Shown: piece after piece, positions 17,081 through 26,806 of the stretch
Layout: every line of letters begins with the position of its first letter
Position numbering within the stretch: position 1 is the stretch's first letter
Assembly (NCBI RefSeq): GCF_000091305.1
Contig: NC_013929.1
Span: 8,122,001-8,186,000, forward strand
Direction of reading: 5' to 3'
DNA: 64,000 bases
DNA from: Streptomyces scabiei 87.22
GTDB lineage: Bacteria > Actinomycetota > Actinomycetes > Streptomycetales > Streptomycetaceae
Notes under the pieces: generated by a model
The model's input: only the letters and a program-made list of their open reading frames with translations
The model's database searches: none
What the model was told of the DNA's origin: nothing
Translations under genes and position numbers: made by a program

Positions 17081-19885
17081 ATGACAGAGGACCTCTCCCC
17101 GGCCGAGCGGTACGCGGCAGCACGCAGGCGCGCTGCCGAGCAGGCCACCGCGCTCGCCTCCTTCCGCGAGATGTACGAGTTCGGTCTCGACCCCTTCCAG
17201 ATCGAGGCCTGCCAGGCGCTGGAGTCGGGCAAGGGCGTCCTGGTGGCCGCCCCCACCGGCTCGGGCAAGACGATCGTCGGCGAGTTCGCCGTCCACCTCG
17301 CCCTGGAACAGGGCAAGAAGTGCTTCTACACGACCCCCATCAAGGCCCTGTCGAACCAGAAGTACTCCGACCTGTGCCGCCGCTACGGCGCCGACAAGGT
17401 CGGTCTGCTCACCGGCGACAACAGCGTCAACTCCGATGCCCCGGTGGTCGTGATGACCACCGAGGTGCTGCGGAACATGCTCTACGCGGGCTCCCGGACG
17501 CTCCTGGGCCTCGGGTACGTGGTCATGGACGAGGTGCACTACCTCTCCGACCGCTTCCGGGGCGCCGTCTGGGAAGAGGTGATCATCCACCTTCCCGAGT
17601 CGGTCACCCTGGTCTCGCTCTCGGCCACGGTGTCCAACGCGGAGGAGTTCGGCGACTGGCTGGACACCGTGCGCGGCGACACCGATGTGATCGTCTCCGA
17701 GCACCGGCCCGTGCCGCTGTTCCAACACGTGCTCGCCGGACGGCGGATGTACGACCTCTTCGAGGAGGGCGAGGGCAACAGGAAGGCCGTCAACCCGGAC
17801 CTGACCCGGATGGCGCGCATGGAGGCCAGCCGGCCCTCCTACCAGGACCGCCGGCGCGGCCGTGCCATGCGCGAGGCCGACCGTGAGCGCGAGCGCAGAC
17901 AGCGGTCGAGGATCTGGATCCCGAGCCGGCCCGAGGTCATCGAACGGCTCGACTCCGAGGGCCTGTTGCCCGCCATCACCTTCATCTTCAGCCGCGCCGC
18001 CTGCGAGGCCGCCGTCCAGCAGTGCCTGTACGCGGGCCTGCGGCTGAACGACGACGAGAACCGGCTCAAGGTGCGCGCCCTCGTCGAGGAGCGCACCGCC
18101 TCCATCCCCCACGAGGACCTCCATGTCCTCGGCTACTACGAGTGGTTGGAGGGCCTGGAGCGCGGAATCGCCGCCCACCACGCGGGCATGCTGCCGACGT
18201 TCAAGGAGGTCGTCGAGGAACTCTTCGTACGCGGCCTGGTGAAGGCCGTGTTCGCCACCGAGACCCTCGCGCTCGGCATCAACATGCCCGCCCGTTCGGT
18301 GGTGTTGGAGAAGCTCGTCAAGTGGAACGGCGAGCAGCACGCCGACATCACCCCCGGCGAGTACACACAGCTGACGGGCCGCGCGGGCCGGCGCGGCATC
18401 GACGTCGAGGGCCACGCGGTGGTGCTGTGGCAGCGCGGCCTGAGCCCCGACCACCTCGCAGGACTCGCGGGCACGCGCACGTACCCGCTCCGCTCCAGCT
18501 TCAAGCCGTCGTACAACATGGCGGTCAACCTGGTCGAACAGTTCGGGCGGCACCGCTCGCGGGAGCTGCTGGAGACCTCGTTCGCCCAGTTCCAGGCGGA
18601 CAAGTCGGTCGTCGGGATCTCCCGTCAGGTCCAGCGCAACGAGGAGGGCCTGGAGGGCTACCAGGAGTCCATGACCTGCCACCTCGGGGACTTCGAGGAG
18701 TACGCGCGCCTGCGGCGGGAGCTGAAGGACCGTGAGACCGATCTGGCGAAGCAGGGCGCGGCCCAGCGGCGGGTCGAGGCGGCCGTCGCCCTGGAGAGGC
18801 TGAAGCCGGGCGACGTCATCCACGTGCCCACCGGCAAGTACGCGGGACTGGCGCTGGTGCTGGACCCGGGGCTGCCCGCCGGGCGGTCCAACGGCCATCG
18901 CGGGTTCGAGCAGCACGACGGGCCGCGTCCGCTGGTGCTGACCGCCGAGCGGCAGGTCAAACGGCTGGCCTCGATGGACTTCCCGGTGCCGGTGGAGGCG
19001 CTGGAGCGGATGCGCATCCCGAAGTCCTTCAACCCGCGCTCGCCCCAGTCGCGGCGGGACCTGGCGTCCGCGCTGCGCACCAAGGCCGGGCATCTGGTGC
19101 CCGACCGGCACCGCAAGCGCAGGGCCGCCGCCGCGGACGACCGGGAGATCGCCCGGCTGCGGGCGGAGCTGCGGGCCCATCCGTGCCACGGGTGCAGCGA
19201 CCGCGAGGACCACGCGCGGTGGGCCGAGCGCTACTACCGGCTCAAGCGGGACACCGCGCAGCTGGAACGCCGTATCGAGGGCCGCACGAACACCATCGCG
19301 CGGACCTTCGACCGGATCGTGGCCCTGCTGACCGAGCTGGACTACCTGCGGGCGGACGAGGTCACCGAGCACGGCAAGCGGCTGGCGCGGCTCTACGGCG
19401 AACTGGACCTGCTGGCCAGCGAATGCCTGCGGGCGGGCGTCTGGGAGGGCCTCGGCCCGGCCGAGCTGGCCGCGTGCGTCTCCGCCCTGGTGTACGAGGC
19501 ACGGGCCGCGGACGACGCGATGGCGCCGAAGCTGCCGTCCGGGAACGCCAAGGCCGCACTGGGCGAGATGGTGCGGATCTGGGGCCGGCTGGACGCGCTG
19601 GAGGAGGAGTTCCGGATCACGCAGAGCGAAGGGGTGGGGCAGCGCGAGCCCGACCTCGGCTTCGCCTGGGCCGCGTACATGTGGGCCTCGGGGTCGGGGC
19701 TCGACGAGGTGCTGCGGGAGGTGGAGATGCCGGCCGGTGACTTCGTGCGGTGGTGCAAGCAGGTGATCGACGTGCTGGGGCAGATCTCGGCGGCGGCGCC
19801 TGCCGGGTCGAGCGTGGGGAAGAACGCGCGGAAGGCCGTGGACGAGCTGCTGAGGGGAGTCGTGGCCTACTCCTCGGTGGGGTGA
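17081..19885 (+). CDS. helY: HelY-type DEAD/DEVH superfamily II RNA helicase
   Basis: The 934-residue protein is a Ski2/Mtr4-like superfamily II helicase. Walker A is APTGSGKT at residues 58-65, the Walker B/DEVH box is at residues 150-153 (VVMDEVHYLSDRFRG), motif III is VSLSATVSNAEEF, and motif VI is YTQLTGRAGRRGID. The C-terminal half contains the DSHCT-type helical domain. Such proteins are thought to remodel RNA; the exact role in actinobacteria is unknown. The start at ATG 17081 matches the conserved MTEDLSPAERYAAARRR N-terminus. In S. coelicolor, as I remember it, the homologue sits directly next to the cvn9 conservon; here about 8 kb separates them. Confidence 0.92.
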   Translation: MTEDLSPAERYAAARRRAAEQATALASFREMYEFGLDPFQIEACQALESGKGVLVAAPTGSGKTIVGEFAVHLALEQGKKCFYTTPIKALSNQKYSDLCRRYGADKVGLLTGDNSVNSDAPVVVMTTEVLRNMLYAGSRTLLGLGYVVMDEVHYLSDRFRGAVWEEVIIHLPESVTLVSLSATVSNAEEFGDWLDTVRGDTDVIVSEHRPVPLFQHVLAGRRMYDLFEEGEGNRKAVNPDLTRMARMEASRPSYQDRRRGRAMREADRERERRQRSRIWIPSRPEVIERLDSEGLLPAITFIFSRAACEAAVQQCLYAGLRLNDDENRLKVRALVEERTASIPHEDLHVLGYYEWLEGLERGIAAHHAGMLPTFKEVVEELFVRGLVKAVFATETLALGINMPARSVVLEKLVKWNGEQHADITPGEYTQLTGRAGRRGIDVEGHAVVLWQRGLSPDHLAGLAGTRTYPLRSSFKPSYNMAVNLVEQFGRHRSRELLETSFAQFQADKSVVGISRQVQRNEEGLEGYQESMTCHLGDFEEYARLRRELKDRETDLAKQGAAQRRVEAAVALERLKPGDVIHVPTGKYAGLALVLDPGLPAGRSNGHRGFEQHDGPRPLVLTAERQVKRLASMDFPVPVEALERMRIPKSFNPRSPQSRRDLASALRTKAGHLVPDRHRKRRAAAADDREIARLRAELRAHPCHGCSDREDHARWAERYYRLKRDTAQLERRIEGRTNTIARTFDRIVALLTELDYLRADEVTEHGKRLARLYGELDLLASECLRAGVWEGLGPAELAACVSALVYEARAADDAMAPKLPSGNAKAALGEMVRIWGRLDALEEEFRITQSEGVGQREPDLGFAWAAYMWASGSGLDEVLREVEMPAGDFVRWCKQVIDVLGQISAAAPAGSSVGKNARKAVDELLRGVVAYSSVG

Positions 19886-19890
19886 GGCTC

Positions 19891-19926
19891 GTCCGGGTCC
19901 GGGTCCGGGTCCGGGTCCGGGTCCGG
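19891..19926. repeat. Six tandem GTCCGG hexamers
   Basis: Six perfect copies of GTCCGG lie immediately after the helicase stop, followed by ACCCGG. The tract can fold on itself because GGGTCC pairs with GGACCC. It is a likely slippage site in the 99-nt convergent gap and may help termination. Confidence 0.85.
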
Positions 19927-19984
19927 ACCCGGGTGCAGGGGGCTTCGTGGGCAGGTCCGCCTCGCCGCCGGGGCGGGCCGCCGT

Positions 19985-21640
19985 TCAGCGGGACAGGTAG
20001 CCTCGCCAGCCCCCGTACGCCGTGATGTCCTCGGCGTCCCGCAGGGCCGCCGGCTCGCAGAGGAAGCCCGGGACCCGTGTGCCGTCGGACAGTTCGACGG
20101 TGCCCAGGGCCATGGGGCGGGGGAGCGCGGCCAGGAGGCGCCCGAGGCCCTCCGCCGGGAGGCGCCAGATCTCGGCCTCGACGGCGGCGCCGCCCTCGCC
20201 CACATGAACCAGCCCCGGCTTCGGCGGGGTCGTGCGCAGGGCGTGCAGGCGGTAGACGGGCGCGGTCGTGGTCGTGCGCTCCAGCCGGGCCCCCAGGGAC
20301 AGGAGTTGGGGGTTCAGGGGCTGGCCCGAGAGATGGGCTCCGACGACCGCCAGGCGGGCCTCCGGCCGGAGGAGGGCGGCGACGCGGGCCAGGCGGTCGT
20401 CGGTGAAGGCCGGGCCGATCAGCATGACGCCGAAGGGCAGGCCGTTCACCTCGCCCGCCGGGACGGCGACGGCCGCGAGGTCGAAGAGGTTGGTGGAGTT
20501 GGTGAAGCGGCCGAGCCGGGCGTTGGCGCCGAGCGGGTCGGCGGCGACCTCGGCGAGCGTCGGGTGCCCCGGCGCCGTCGGCAGCAACAGGGCGTCCGCG
20601 TCGCCCAGTTCGGCGAGGGCGCGGGCGCGCAGGACCGCCAGCCGGTCCTGGTCGGCGAAGAGCCGGTGGGCCGGGACGTCCCGGGCCCGGGTGATGATCC
20701 CGGCGACCGTGGGGTCGAGGGAGTCGACGCCGTCCGCGAGCGCCTTGTCGACGAAGGCGCCGACGGCCGTGTAGCGCTCGGAGACGAACGCGCCCTGGTA
20801 CAGCATGGCCGCGGCCTCGGTGAAGGGCGTGAGGTCGAGGGGGCGTACGTCCGCTCCGGCCGCCCTGAGGAGGGAGACCGCCGACTCGTACGCCTCCGCC
20901 CAGCCCTCGTCCAGTTCGCCGAGCTGCTCGCGCGGGGGCACGGCGACGCGCCAGGGGCCCGGCGGGCGCGCGGCGAGCGGCGGGAGAGGGCGCCCGGGCG
21001 GGGAGGACATGTGGGCGAGGGCCTGTTCGGCCTCCGGCAGGGTGCGCGCGAACACCGTGACGCAGTCGATCGAGGCACAGGCCGGGACCACGCCGGCGGT
21101 GGGGACCAGGCCCCGGGTGGGCTTCAGGCCGACGATGCCGTTGAAGGCGGCGGGGACCCTCCCGGAGCCGGCCGTGTCGGTGCCGAGCGCCAGGTCCACG
21201 ATGCCGAGAGCCACCGCCACGGCCGAGCCGGAGCTGGAGCCGCCGCTGATGCGCGACGGGTCGTGGGCGCCGCGCACGGCGCCGTACGGGGAACGGGTGC
21301 CGACGAGGCCGGTGGCGAACTGGTCGAGGTTGGTGGTGCCGAGGACGAGAGCGCCGGCCGCGCGCAGCCGGGCGACCACGGGGGCGTCGGCGTCGGGGGC
21401 GTACGCGTACGCGGGGCAGCCCGCGGTGGTGGGGAGGCCGTGGACGTCGATGTTGCCCTTCACGGCGAGGAGGCGGCCGGCGAGGGGGAGATGGGCGCCG
21501 GCGGCCAGGCGGGCGTCGATGGCCTCGGCCTCGGCCTCCGCGTCGGCGCGGGGGCGTAGGCCGATCCAGATCTCGGGGCGGTCCACGGCTTCGATACGGG
21601 CGTAGGCCGTGCGGACTCTGGTGAGGGTGGGGGAGGGCAT
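19985..21640 (-). CDS. atzF: Allophanate hydrolase (AtzF type)
   Basis: This enzyme splits allophanate to ammonia and CO2, the last step of the urea carboxylase or guanidine carboxylase route. The 551-residue protein is an amidase-signature hydrolase. The catalytic triad is readable as Lys61 (AVKGNID), the cis-Ser at about 135 (GGSSSGSA) and the nucleophile Ser159 (DTAGSGR). A C-terminal domain of about 120 residues, containing NPQLLSLGARLE and GYLSR, matches the AtzF-specific extension. It is the last gene of the UAAP2-UAAP1-carboxylase-AtzF operon, 193 nt after the carboxylase stop, with a GC-rich repeat in between. Confidence 0.93.
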   Translation of the reverse strand: MPSPTLTRVRTAYARIEAVDRPEIWIGLRPRADAEAEAEAIDARLAAGAHLPLAGRLLAVKGNIDVHGLPTTAGCPAYAYAPDADAPVVARLRAAGALVLGTTNLDQFATGLVGTRSPYGAVRGAHDPSRISGGSSSGSAVAVALGIVDLALGTDTAGSGRVPAAFNGIVGLKPTRGLVPTAGVVPACASIDCVTVFARTLPEAEQALAHMSSPPGRPLPPLAARPPGPWRVAVPPREQLGELDEGWAEAYESAVSLLRAAGADVRPLDLTPFTEAAAMLYQGAFVSERYTAVGAFVDKALADGVDSLDPTVAGIITRARDVPAHRLFADQDRLAVLRARALAELGDADALLLPTAPGHPTLAEVAADPLGANARLGRFTNSTNLFDLAAVAVPAGEVNGLPFGVMLIGPAFTDDRLARVAALLRPEARLAVVGAHLSGQPLNPQLLSLGARLERTTTTAPVYRLHALRTTPPKPGLVHVGEGGAAVEAEIWRLPAEGLGRLLAALPRPMALGTVELSDGTRVPGFLCEPAALRDAEDITAYGGWRGYLSR

Positions 21641-21833
21641 CTTCGCTCCTGGGGGTGGGGTGCCGTGGGTGGGTGCGGGGGTTTTCGCCCCCGCCGCCCC
21701 TACCCGTCCCGTCCTCCAGGGGCTGTGCCCCTTCGACCCCCTTGCGCCATCGGGGATGGGGGGTGGGGTGCGGTGGCGAGTGCGGGTGGGCGGGGGGTCC
21801 TCGCGCAGTTCCCCGCGCCCCTTGCGGGGCGGG
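21641..21833. repeat. Intergenic region with Streptomyces repeat motif
   Basis: The 193-nt spacer holds GC-rich, low-complexity sequence, including one copy (about 21802-21821) of the CGCGCAGTTCCCCGCGCCCC motif that recurs at 61953-62093. The motif runs on into CTTGCGGGGCG, which can form a hairpin with it. It separates the carboxylase and atzF genes and could reduce read-through. No gene is seen. Confidence 0.6.
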
Positions 21834-24800
21834 TCAGGTGTTGTCCGGGGTCAGGATGATCAGGGGGGTGCCTGGGGACACTTGAGTGCCCGGGGTGGTC
21901 AGGACGCTGTCGATCACGCCGTCCGCGGGGGAGGGGACACGGGACTCCATCTTCATCGCCTCCAGGGTCAGCAGGGGCTGGCCGGCGCTCACCCGGTCGC
22001 CCGGGCGTACGTTCACCTGCCAGACGGAGGCGCTGAACTCGGCCTCGACCAGGTGGCCGCCCTCGGGGACCGGGATCCGCGCCGGAGCGGCCGGAGGCGT
22101 GGACGCCGTCTCCGCCCGGGTGAACTCGCCGGCCTCCTCCCAGGCCGCCCGCTCCGCCGCGAAGGCCGTCTGCTGCCGGGCCCTGAACTCGGCTATGGAG
22201 TCGGCGTGTTCGGCGAGGAAGGTCTGGTACTCGGCCAGCGAGAACGTGCCGGGCTCCACTCGTGGGACGAAGCGGCCGGAGACGATGTCCTCGCGCAGGG
22301 ACAGGAGTTCGTCGGCGTCCACCGGGTACCACCGGATCCGGTCGAAGAAGCGCAGCAGCCACGGGGAGCCGGGCTCGAAGGCGCCGCGCTGCTGCCAGGG
22401 GGACCAGACCTGGGTGGTGCGGCCGACGAACTGGTAGCCGCCGGGGCCCTCCATGCCGTAGACGCAGAGATACGCGCCGCCGATGCCGACCGAGTTCTCC
22501 GCCGTCCAGGTGCGGGCCGGGTTGTACTTCGTCGTCACCAGGCGGTGGCGGGGGTCCAGCGGCGTGGCGACCGGGGCGCCCAGATAGACGTCACCGAGGC
22601 CCAGGACCAGGTACTCCGCGGCGAACACCGTGTCGTGGACGTCGGCCGTCGAGGCCAGGCCGTTGACGCGCCGGATGAACTCGATGTTCCAGGGGCACCA
22701 GGGCGCGTCGTCGCGGACCCCCGCCATGTAGCGGGCGATGGCCTCACGGGTCGCCGGGTCGTCCCAGGACAGGGGGAGGTGGATCGTGCGGGACGGGACG
22801 ACGAGCCGGTCCGTAGAGGGGAGGGACGCCACGACCTTGCGGACCGCGGTGAGGAGCCCGTGCTGGGGCAGGACGGCCGGGTCCGTCCGGATCTGCAGGG
22901 AGCGGATGCCGGGGGTGAGATCCGTGACGCCGTCGAGGGCCGCGCCGCCGACCGCCTCCATCAGGGCGTGCACCCGCATCCGCAGGGCGAGGTCGAGCTG
23001 CATGGGCCCGAACTCGACGAGGAGGTTGTCGTCGCCGCTGCGCCGGTACGTCACGTCGCCGTCGCGGGCCAGGACGCCGCCGTCGACGATCGCCGGGCGG
23101 GGCGAGGTGTCGTCGGCGACCGGGAGGAAGCGGACCGTGTCGCCCGGGCGCAGCTGGCCCAGCTTCCAGCGCTCGGTGGACAGGACCGTGGCCGGGCAGA
23201 CGAAGCCGCCGAGGGAGGGGCCGTCGGGGCCCAAGAGGACCGGCATGTCGCCGGTGTAGTCGACGGCGCCGACCGAGTACGGGGTGTCGTGGATGTTGGA
23301 GGGGTGCAGGCCCGCCTCGCCGCCGTCGGCGCGGGCCCAGCGGGGCTTGGGGCCGACCAGGCGCACGCCGGTGCGGGCCGAGTTGAAGTGGACCGTCCAG
23401 TCGGCCGTGTAGAACTCGTGGATGTCCTCCTCGGTGAAGAACTCCGGTGCCGCGTGCGGGCCTTCGAGGGCGGCGACCCGCCAGGCGGAGGTGAGGGACG
23501 GGCGGTCCCGCGGCGGGACCGGGCGGCCCTCGGCCGTGGCCTCGCCGCCGTGCAGCACGTCGCCGGTGCGCAGCGCCCGGCCGCCGTGGCCGCCGAAGCG
23601 TCCGAGGGTGAAGGTGGCGGCGCTGCCCAGGAACGACGGCACGTCCAGGCCGCCGCCCGCGAACAGCACGTAGGTGCGCAGGCCGTGTTCCGCGGGGGCG
23701 CCGACGGTCAGGACGGCTCCGGCGGGCACGGTCACCGGCTCCCACTGCGCGACGGGTGCACCGGCCACGGTCACCTCGGCGGGGGCGCCCGTCACACAGA
23801 CCGTGGTGGCGTGGGTGAAGCGCAGGGCCGGTCCCTGGAGGGTGCATTCGAGGCCGGGGGCGCCCTCGGGGTTGCCGAGGGCCCGGTTGCCGAGCCGGAA
23901 CGACAGGTCGTCCATGGGACCGCAGGGCGGGACGCCGACCTGCCAGTGGCCGGTGCGGCCCGGCCAGTCCTGGACGGTGGTGAGGGTGCCGCCGGAGACC
24001 ACCTCGATCCGGGGGGTCGGGTCGGTCACGCCGGCGAGGGTGGCCGTGGAGTGGGTGGCGTGCCGGACGTCCCGGTCGGCGAGGGCGGCCCGGACCAGGC
24101 CCAGGTTGGTCTCGATGCCGTCGATCCGGGTCCCGGCCAGCGCCTCGTCCAGCCGGCGCAGCGCCTCGGTGCGGTCGGAGCCGTGGGCGACGACCTTGGC
24201 GAGCAGCGGGTCGTACGCGGTCGTGACCTCGGTGCCGGTCTCCGCCCAGCCGTCGACGCGGACGCCCGGCGGGAACGCGACCCGGGTCAACAGGCCCGCG
24301 CTCGGCCGGTGGCCGCGCGAGGGGTCCTCGGCGTAGATCCGGGCCTCTACGGCGTGGCCGCGGGGCTGCGCCGGGGCCCGCACGACCGCGGAGTCGCCGC
24401 GGGCCAGGCGCAGCATCCACGCGACGAGGTCGACGTCGTGGATCTCCTCGGTGACGGTGTGCTCGACCTGCAGGCGGGCGTTGACCTCCAGGAAGTACGC
24501 CTCCTCGCGGGCGGCGTCGTAGACGAACTCGACGGTTCCGGCGGAGCGGTACTCCACGCTCGCGCACAGGTCGCGGGCGGCGGCGGCCAGTCGTGCGCGC
24601 ACCCGGTCGGGCAGGCCGGGGGCCGGGGCCTCCTCGACGACCTTCTGGTTGCGGCGCTGCAGGGAGCAGTCGCGGTCGCCGAAGGTGACGACCAGGCCGT
24701 CGCCGTCGCCGAAGACCTGCACCTCGACGTGGCGGGCCCGTTCGACGAGACGTTCGAGGTAGACGCCGGCGGAGGAGAAGGAGGCGGCGGCGACGCGCTG

Positions 24801-25352
24801 CACCCGCTCCCACGCCTCGGTCAGTTCGGCGGCGGACCGGCAGGCGGACATGCCGATGCCGCCGCCCCCGCCGGTGGCCTTGAGCATCACCGGGTAGCCG
24901 AGGGCGGAGGCACGGTCGAGGGCGTCGGCGAGCGAGGGCAGCAGATCGGTGCCCGGCAGGAGAGGGACGCCGGCCGCCTCGGCGGCCGCCCGCGCGGTGT
25001 GTTTCGCGCCGAACAGGTCGAGCTGGTCGGGGGTCGGGCCGACGAACACGAGGCCCGCTTCCTCGCAGCGGCGGGCGAAGGCCGCGTCCTCGGAGAGGAA
25101 GCCGTAGCCGGGGTGCACCGCTCCGGCCCCGGTGTCCTTGGCGGCCTTGAGGACCAGGTCGGCGTCGAGGTACGACTCCTTCGCGGGTGCCGGGCCGAGC
25201 CGTACCGCCTCGTCGGCGAGCCGGACGTGGGCGGCGGCGCGGTCGGCGTCGGAGTACACCGCGACCGTGCGCAGGCCCAGCGCGCGGGCCGTGCGGATGA
25301 TCCGGACGGCGATCTCGCCGCGGTTGGCGACCAGCAGCGTGTCGAAGCTCAT
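21834..25352 (-). CDS. Biotin-dependent urea/guanidine carboxylase
   Basis: The 1172-residue multidomain enzyme uses ATP, bicarbonate and biotin to carboxylate urea or guanidine. Residues 1-450 form the biotin carboxylase (MSFDTLLVANRGEIAVR, the glycine-rich ATP loop GGGGGIGM, EVNARLQVEHTVTE). Residues about 470-1050 form the KipI/KipA-like carboxyltransferase (VQDWPGRTGHWQVGVPPCGPMD). The C-terminus is a biotinyl carrier domain with biotinylated Lys1134 in EAMKME. The ATG overlaps the upstream stop in ATGA. Enzymes in clusters with the two DUF1989 proteins are often guanidine rather than urea carboxylases (established for several bacteria); which substrate applies here is open. Confidence 0.93.
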   Translation of the reverse strand: MSFDTLLVANRGEIAVRIIRTARALGLRTVAVYSDADRAAAHVRLADEAVRLGPAPAKESYLDADLVLKAAKDTGAGAVHPGYGFLSEDAAFARRCEEAGLVFVGPTPDQLDLFGAKHTARAAAEAAGVPLLPGTDLLPSLADALDRASALGYPVMLKATGGGGGIGMSACRSAAELTEAWERVQRVAAASFSSAGVYLERLVERARHVEVQVFGDGDGLVVTFGDRDCSLQRRNQKVVEEAPAPGLPDRVRARLAAAARDLCASVEYRSAGTVEFVYDAAREEAYFLEVNARLQVEHTVTEEIHDVDLVAWMLRLARGDSAVVRAPAQPRGHAVEARIYAEDPSRGHRPSAGLLTRVAFPPGVRVDGWAETGTEVTTAYDPLLAKVVAHGSDRTEALRRLDEALAGTRIDGIETNLGLVRAALADRDVRHATHSTATLAGVTDPTPRIEVVSGGTLTTVQDWPGRTGHWQVGVPPCGPMDDLSFRLGNRALGNPEGAPGLECTLQGPALRFTHATTVCVTGAPAEVTVAGAPVAQWEPVTVPAGAVLTVGAPAEHGLRTYVLFAGGGLDVPSFLGSAATFTLGRFGGHGGRALRTGDVLHGGEATAEGRPVPPRDRPSLTSAWRVAALEGPHAAPEFFTEEDIHEFYTADWTVHFNSARTGVRLVGPKPRWARADGGEAGLHPSNIHDTPYSVGAVDYTGDMPVLLGPDGPSLGGFVCPATVLSTERWKLGQLRPGDTVRFLPVADDTSPRPAIVDGGVLARDGDVTYRRSGDDNLLVEFGPMQLDLALRMRVHALMEAVGGAALDGVTDLTPGIRSLQIRTDPAVLPQHGLLTAVRKVVASLPSTDRLVVPSRTIHLPLSWDDPATREAIARYMAGVRDDAPWCPWNIEFIRRVNGLASTADVHDTVFAAEYLVLGLGDVYLGAPVATPLDPRHRLVTTKYNPARTWTAENSVGIGGAYLCVYGMEGPGGYQFVGRTTQVWSPWQQRGAFEPGSPWLLRFFDRIRWYPVDADELLSLREDIVSGRFVPRVEPGTFSLAEYQTFLAEHADSIAEFRARQQTAFAAERAAWEEAGEFTRAETASTPPAAPARIPVPEGGHLVEAEFSASVWQVNVRPGDRVSAGQPLLTLEAMKMESRVPSPADGVIDSVLTTPGTQVSPGTPLIILTPDNT

Positions 25353-25954
25353 GTGCCCGTCCCGGTGATCGTCATCTGTACGGCCGTCGGGTCGAAGCCG
25401 TTGCAGGGGTTGTTGATCTGGGGGCAGTTGGAGACCAGCACCAGCACGTCGCACTCGGCGCGCAGTGTCAGGGCCAGACCGGGGGCGGAGATGCCGTCGA
25501 CGATGCCGAGGGTGCCGTCCTTCTCGACCGGCACGTTCATGTACCAGTTGACGTTCGACACCAGGTCGCGCTTGCCGAGCCCGTGTTTCGCGCCCTCGGC
25601 GAGGAAGTTGTCGACGCAGGCGTGCTGGGACCAGGTGTGGTGACCGTACCGCAGGGTGTTCGACTCCTTGGAGCAGGCGCCGCCGACCGTGTCGTGGCGG
25701 CCGACGTCGTCGGCGGTCACGGTCATCAGCGGGGTGTGCTCGTTGGACATCAGCACGCTGCCGGTGGTGAGGAAGATGCCGCCCTGCGCGTGGATCGTGT
25801 CGGGCGCGCTGTAGCGGACGGCCGTGTCGTGGGCGTCGTACACGAGGAAGTCGACGGCCTGGTTGCCGTGCAGGTCGGTGAGGGTGAGGGTCTGGCCGGC
25901 GCGGATCACCGACGACCAGGCGGCGCGGGCCGGGACCACGGTCCTCGTGCTCAT
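25349..25954 (-). CDS. Urea carboxylase-associated protein 1 (DUF1989)
   Basis: The 201-residue DUF1989 protein belongs to the pair annotated as urea carboxylase-associated proteins, homologues of which form a heteromeric carboxyguanidine deiminase. Typical features are LTLTDLHGNQAVDFLVYDA, NEHTPLMTVTADDVGRHDT, the Cys-containing TVGGACSKESNTLRYG and the C-terminal SNCPQINNPCNGFDPTAVQ, which supplies likely metal or active-site cysteines. It is translationally coupled by ATGA to both UAAP2 upstream and the carboxylase downstream, which fits a complex or consecutive reaction steps. Confidence 0.9.
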   Translation of the reverse strand: MSTRTVVPARAAWSSVIRAGQTLTLTDLHGNQAVDFLVYDAHDTAVRYSAPDTIHAQGGIFLTTGSVLMSNEHTPLMTVTADDVGRHDTVGGACSKESNTLRYGHHTWSQHACVDNFLAEGAKHGLGKRDLVSNVNWYMNVPVEKDGTLGIVDGISAPGLALTLRAECDVLVLVSNCPQINNPCNGFDPTAVQMTITGTGT

Positions 25955-26775
25955 GCGATCCCCCTCGTGGCGAGGAACTCGGCGGTGTTCAGGAAGGCGC
26001 GGCGGCCCTCGGGCGTGGCCTCCCAGAGGGGGGCGCCGGGGCGGGTCGGGGCGGCGCGCCACGCGAGCACCTCCAGCGGGGTGCTGACGTACGCGGGGCG
26101 CGGGTCGGCCGGGTGCGGCACGTTGGCGATCAGCACGGTCACGTCCTGCTCGGTGCGCAGGGTCACGGCGGCGCCGGGGCCGGCGGAGCCGGTGAAGTCG
26201 AGGGTGCCGTCCTCGCGTACCTCCACGCCCTGGAAGAAGGAGAGGGAAGGCGGCAGGTCCCGGGGTTCGAGGCCGTTCTTGGCGGCGGCCAGCTTGAACA
26301 GTTCGCGTCCGGCGGGGGAGGGCGACTGCGGGGTGCCGTCCCCGTACCGCTCGGTGTTGCGGACGAGGGTGCTGGTGCCGCACAGCGCGTCGTGCCGGCC
26401 CGAGGTGTCCGCGACCACCGACGCGAGGACGCGGCCCTGGTCGGACAGGAGCAGGACGCCCTCGCCCAGGTAGGCGTTCCACTGGACCTTGACGGTGTCG
26501 GCGACGTTCAGCCGCTCCCAGGGGCGGTCGGCGTGGTGCAGCAGCAGATGGGCGCACGCGTCGCCGCGGACGTCGGTGAGCCGGAGTTCGGTGCCCCGGG
26601 CGAGCACCCTGTGGGTGTAGTTCCCGCCCGCCACCGTCTCCGCCCACACCAGCCGTTCCGCCGCGCAGGGCGGTTCCGGCCAGTGGGCGGCGGGCACCAC
26701 GGGCATGGCCTCGGCCCGGGCGCCCTCCTGCGCGCGGGCGTGGTCGCGTGCTCCGTACGTCGTCGATGTCGCCAT
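25951..26775 (-). CDS. Urea carboxylase-associated protein 2 (DUF1989)
   Basis: The 274-residue paralogue of the next gene is the first gene of the operon. Its DUF1989 core is readable in LRLTDVRGDACAHLLLHHAD, LLLSDQGRVLASVVADTSGRHD and LCGTSTLVRNTERYG. An N-terminal extension of about 35 residues is variable. The ATG at 26775 follows GGAGGT at good spacing; the in-frame ATG 36 nt upstream has no such site. Together with UAAP1 it probably converts carboxyguanidine to allophanate plus ammonia (inference from family work). Confidence 0.9.
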   Translation of the reverse strand: MATSTTYGARDHARAQEGARAEAMPVVPAAHWPEPPCAAERLVWAETVAGGNYTHRVLARGTELRLTDVRGDACAHLLLHHADRPWERLNVADTVKVQWNAYLGEGVLLLSDQGRVLASVVADTSGRHDALCGTSTLVRNTERYGDGTPQSPSPAGRELFKLAAAKNGLEPRDLPPSLSFFQGVEVREDGTLDFTGSAGPGAAVTLRTEQDVTVLIANVPHPADPRPAYVSTPLEVLAWRAAPTRPGAPLWEATPEGRRAFLNTAEFLATRGIA

Positions 26776-26806
26776 CGGGGGACCTCCGGGTGCGGCGTGG
26801 ATCTCA

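Noticed and set aside
19891-19926. CRISPR-like array
   Set aside because: The GTCCGG units are directly adjacent without spacers; it is a simple tandem repeat.
21609-25643. 1344-codon open frame on the plus strand
   Set aside because: It is the antisense shadow of the carboxylase gene: Gly/Arg/Val-rich with no domain, while the minus strand encodes a full recognisable enzyme.
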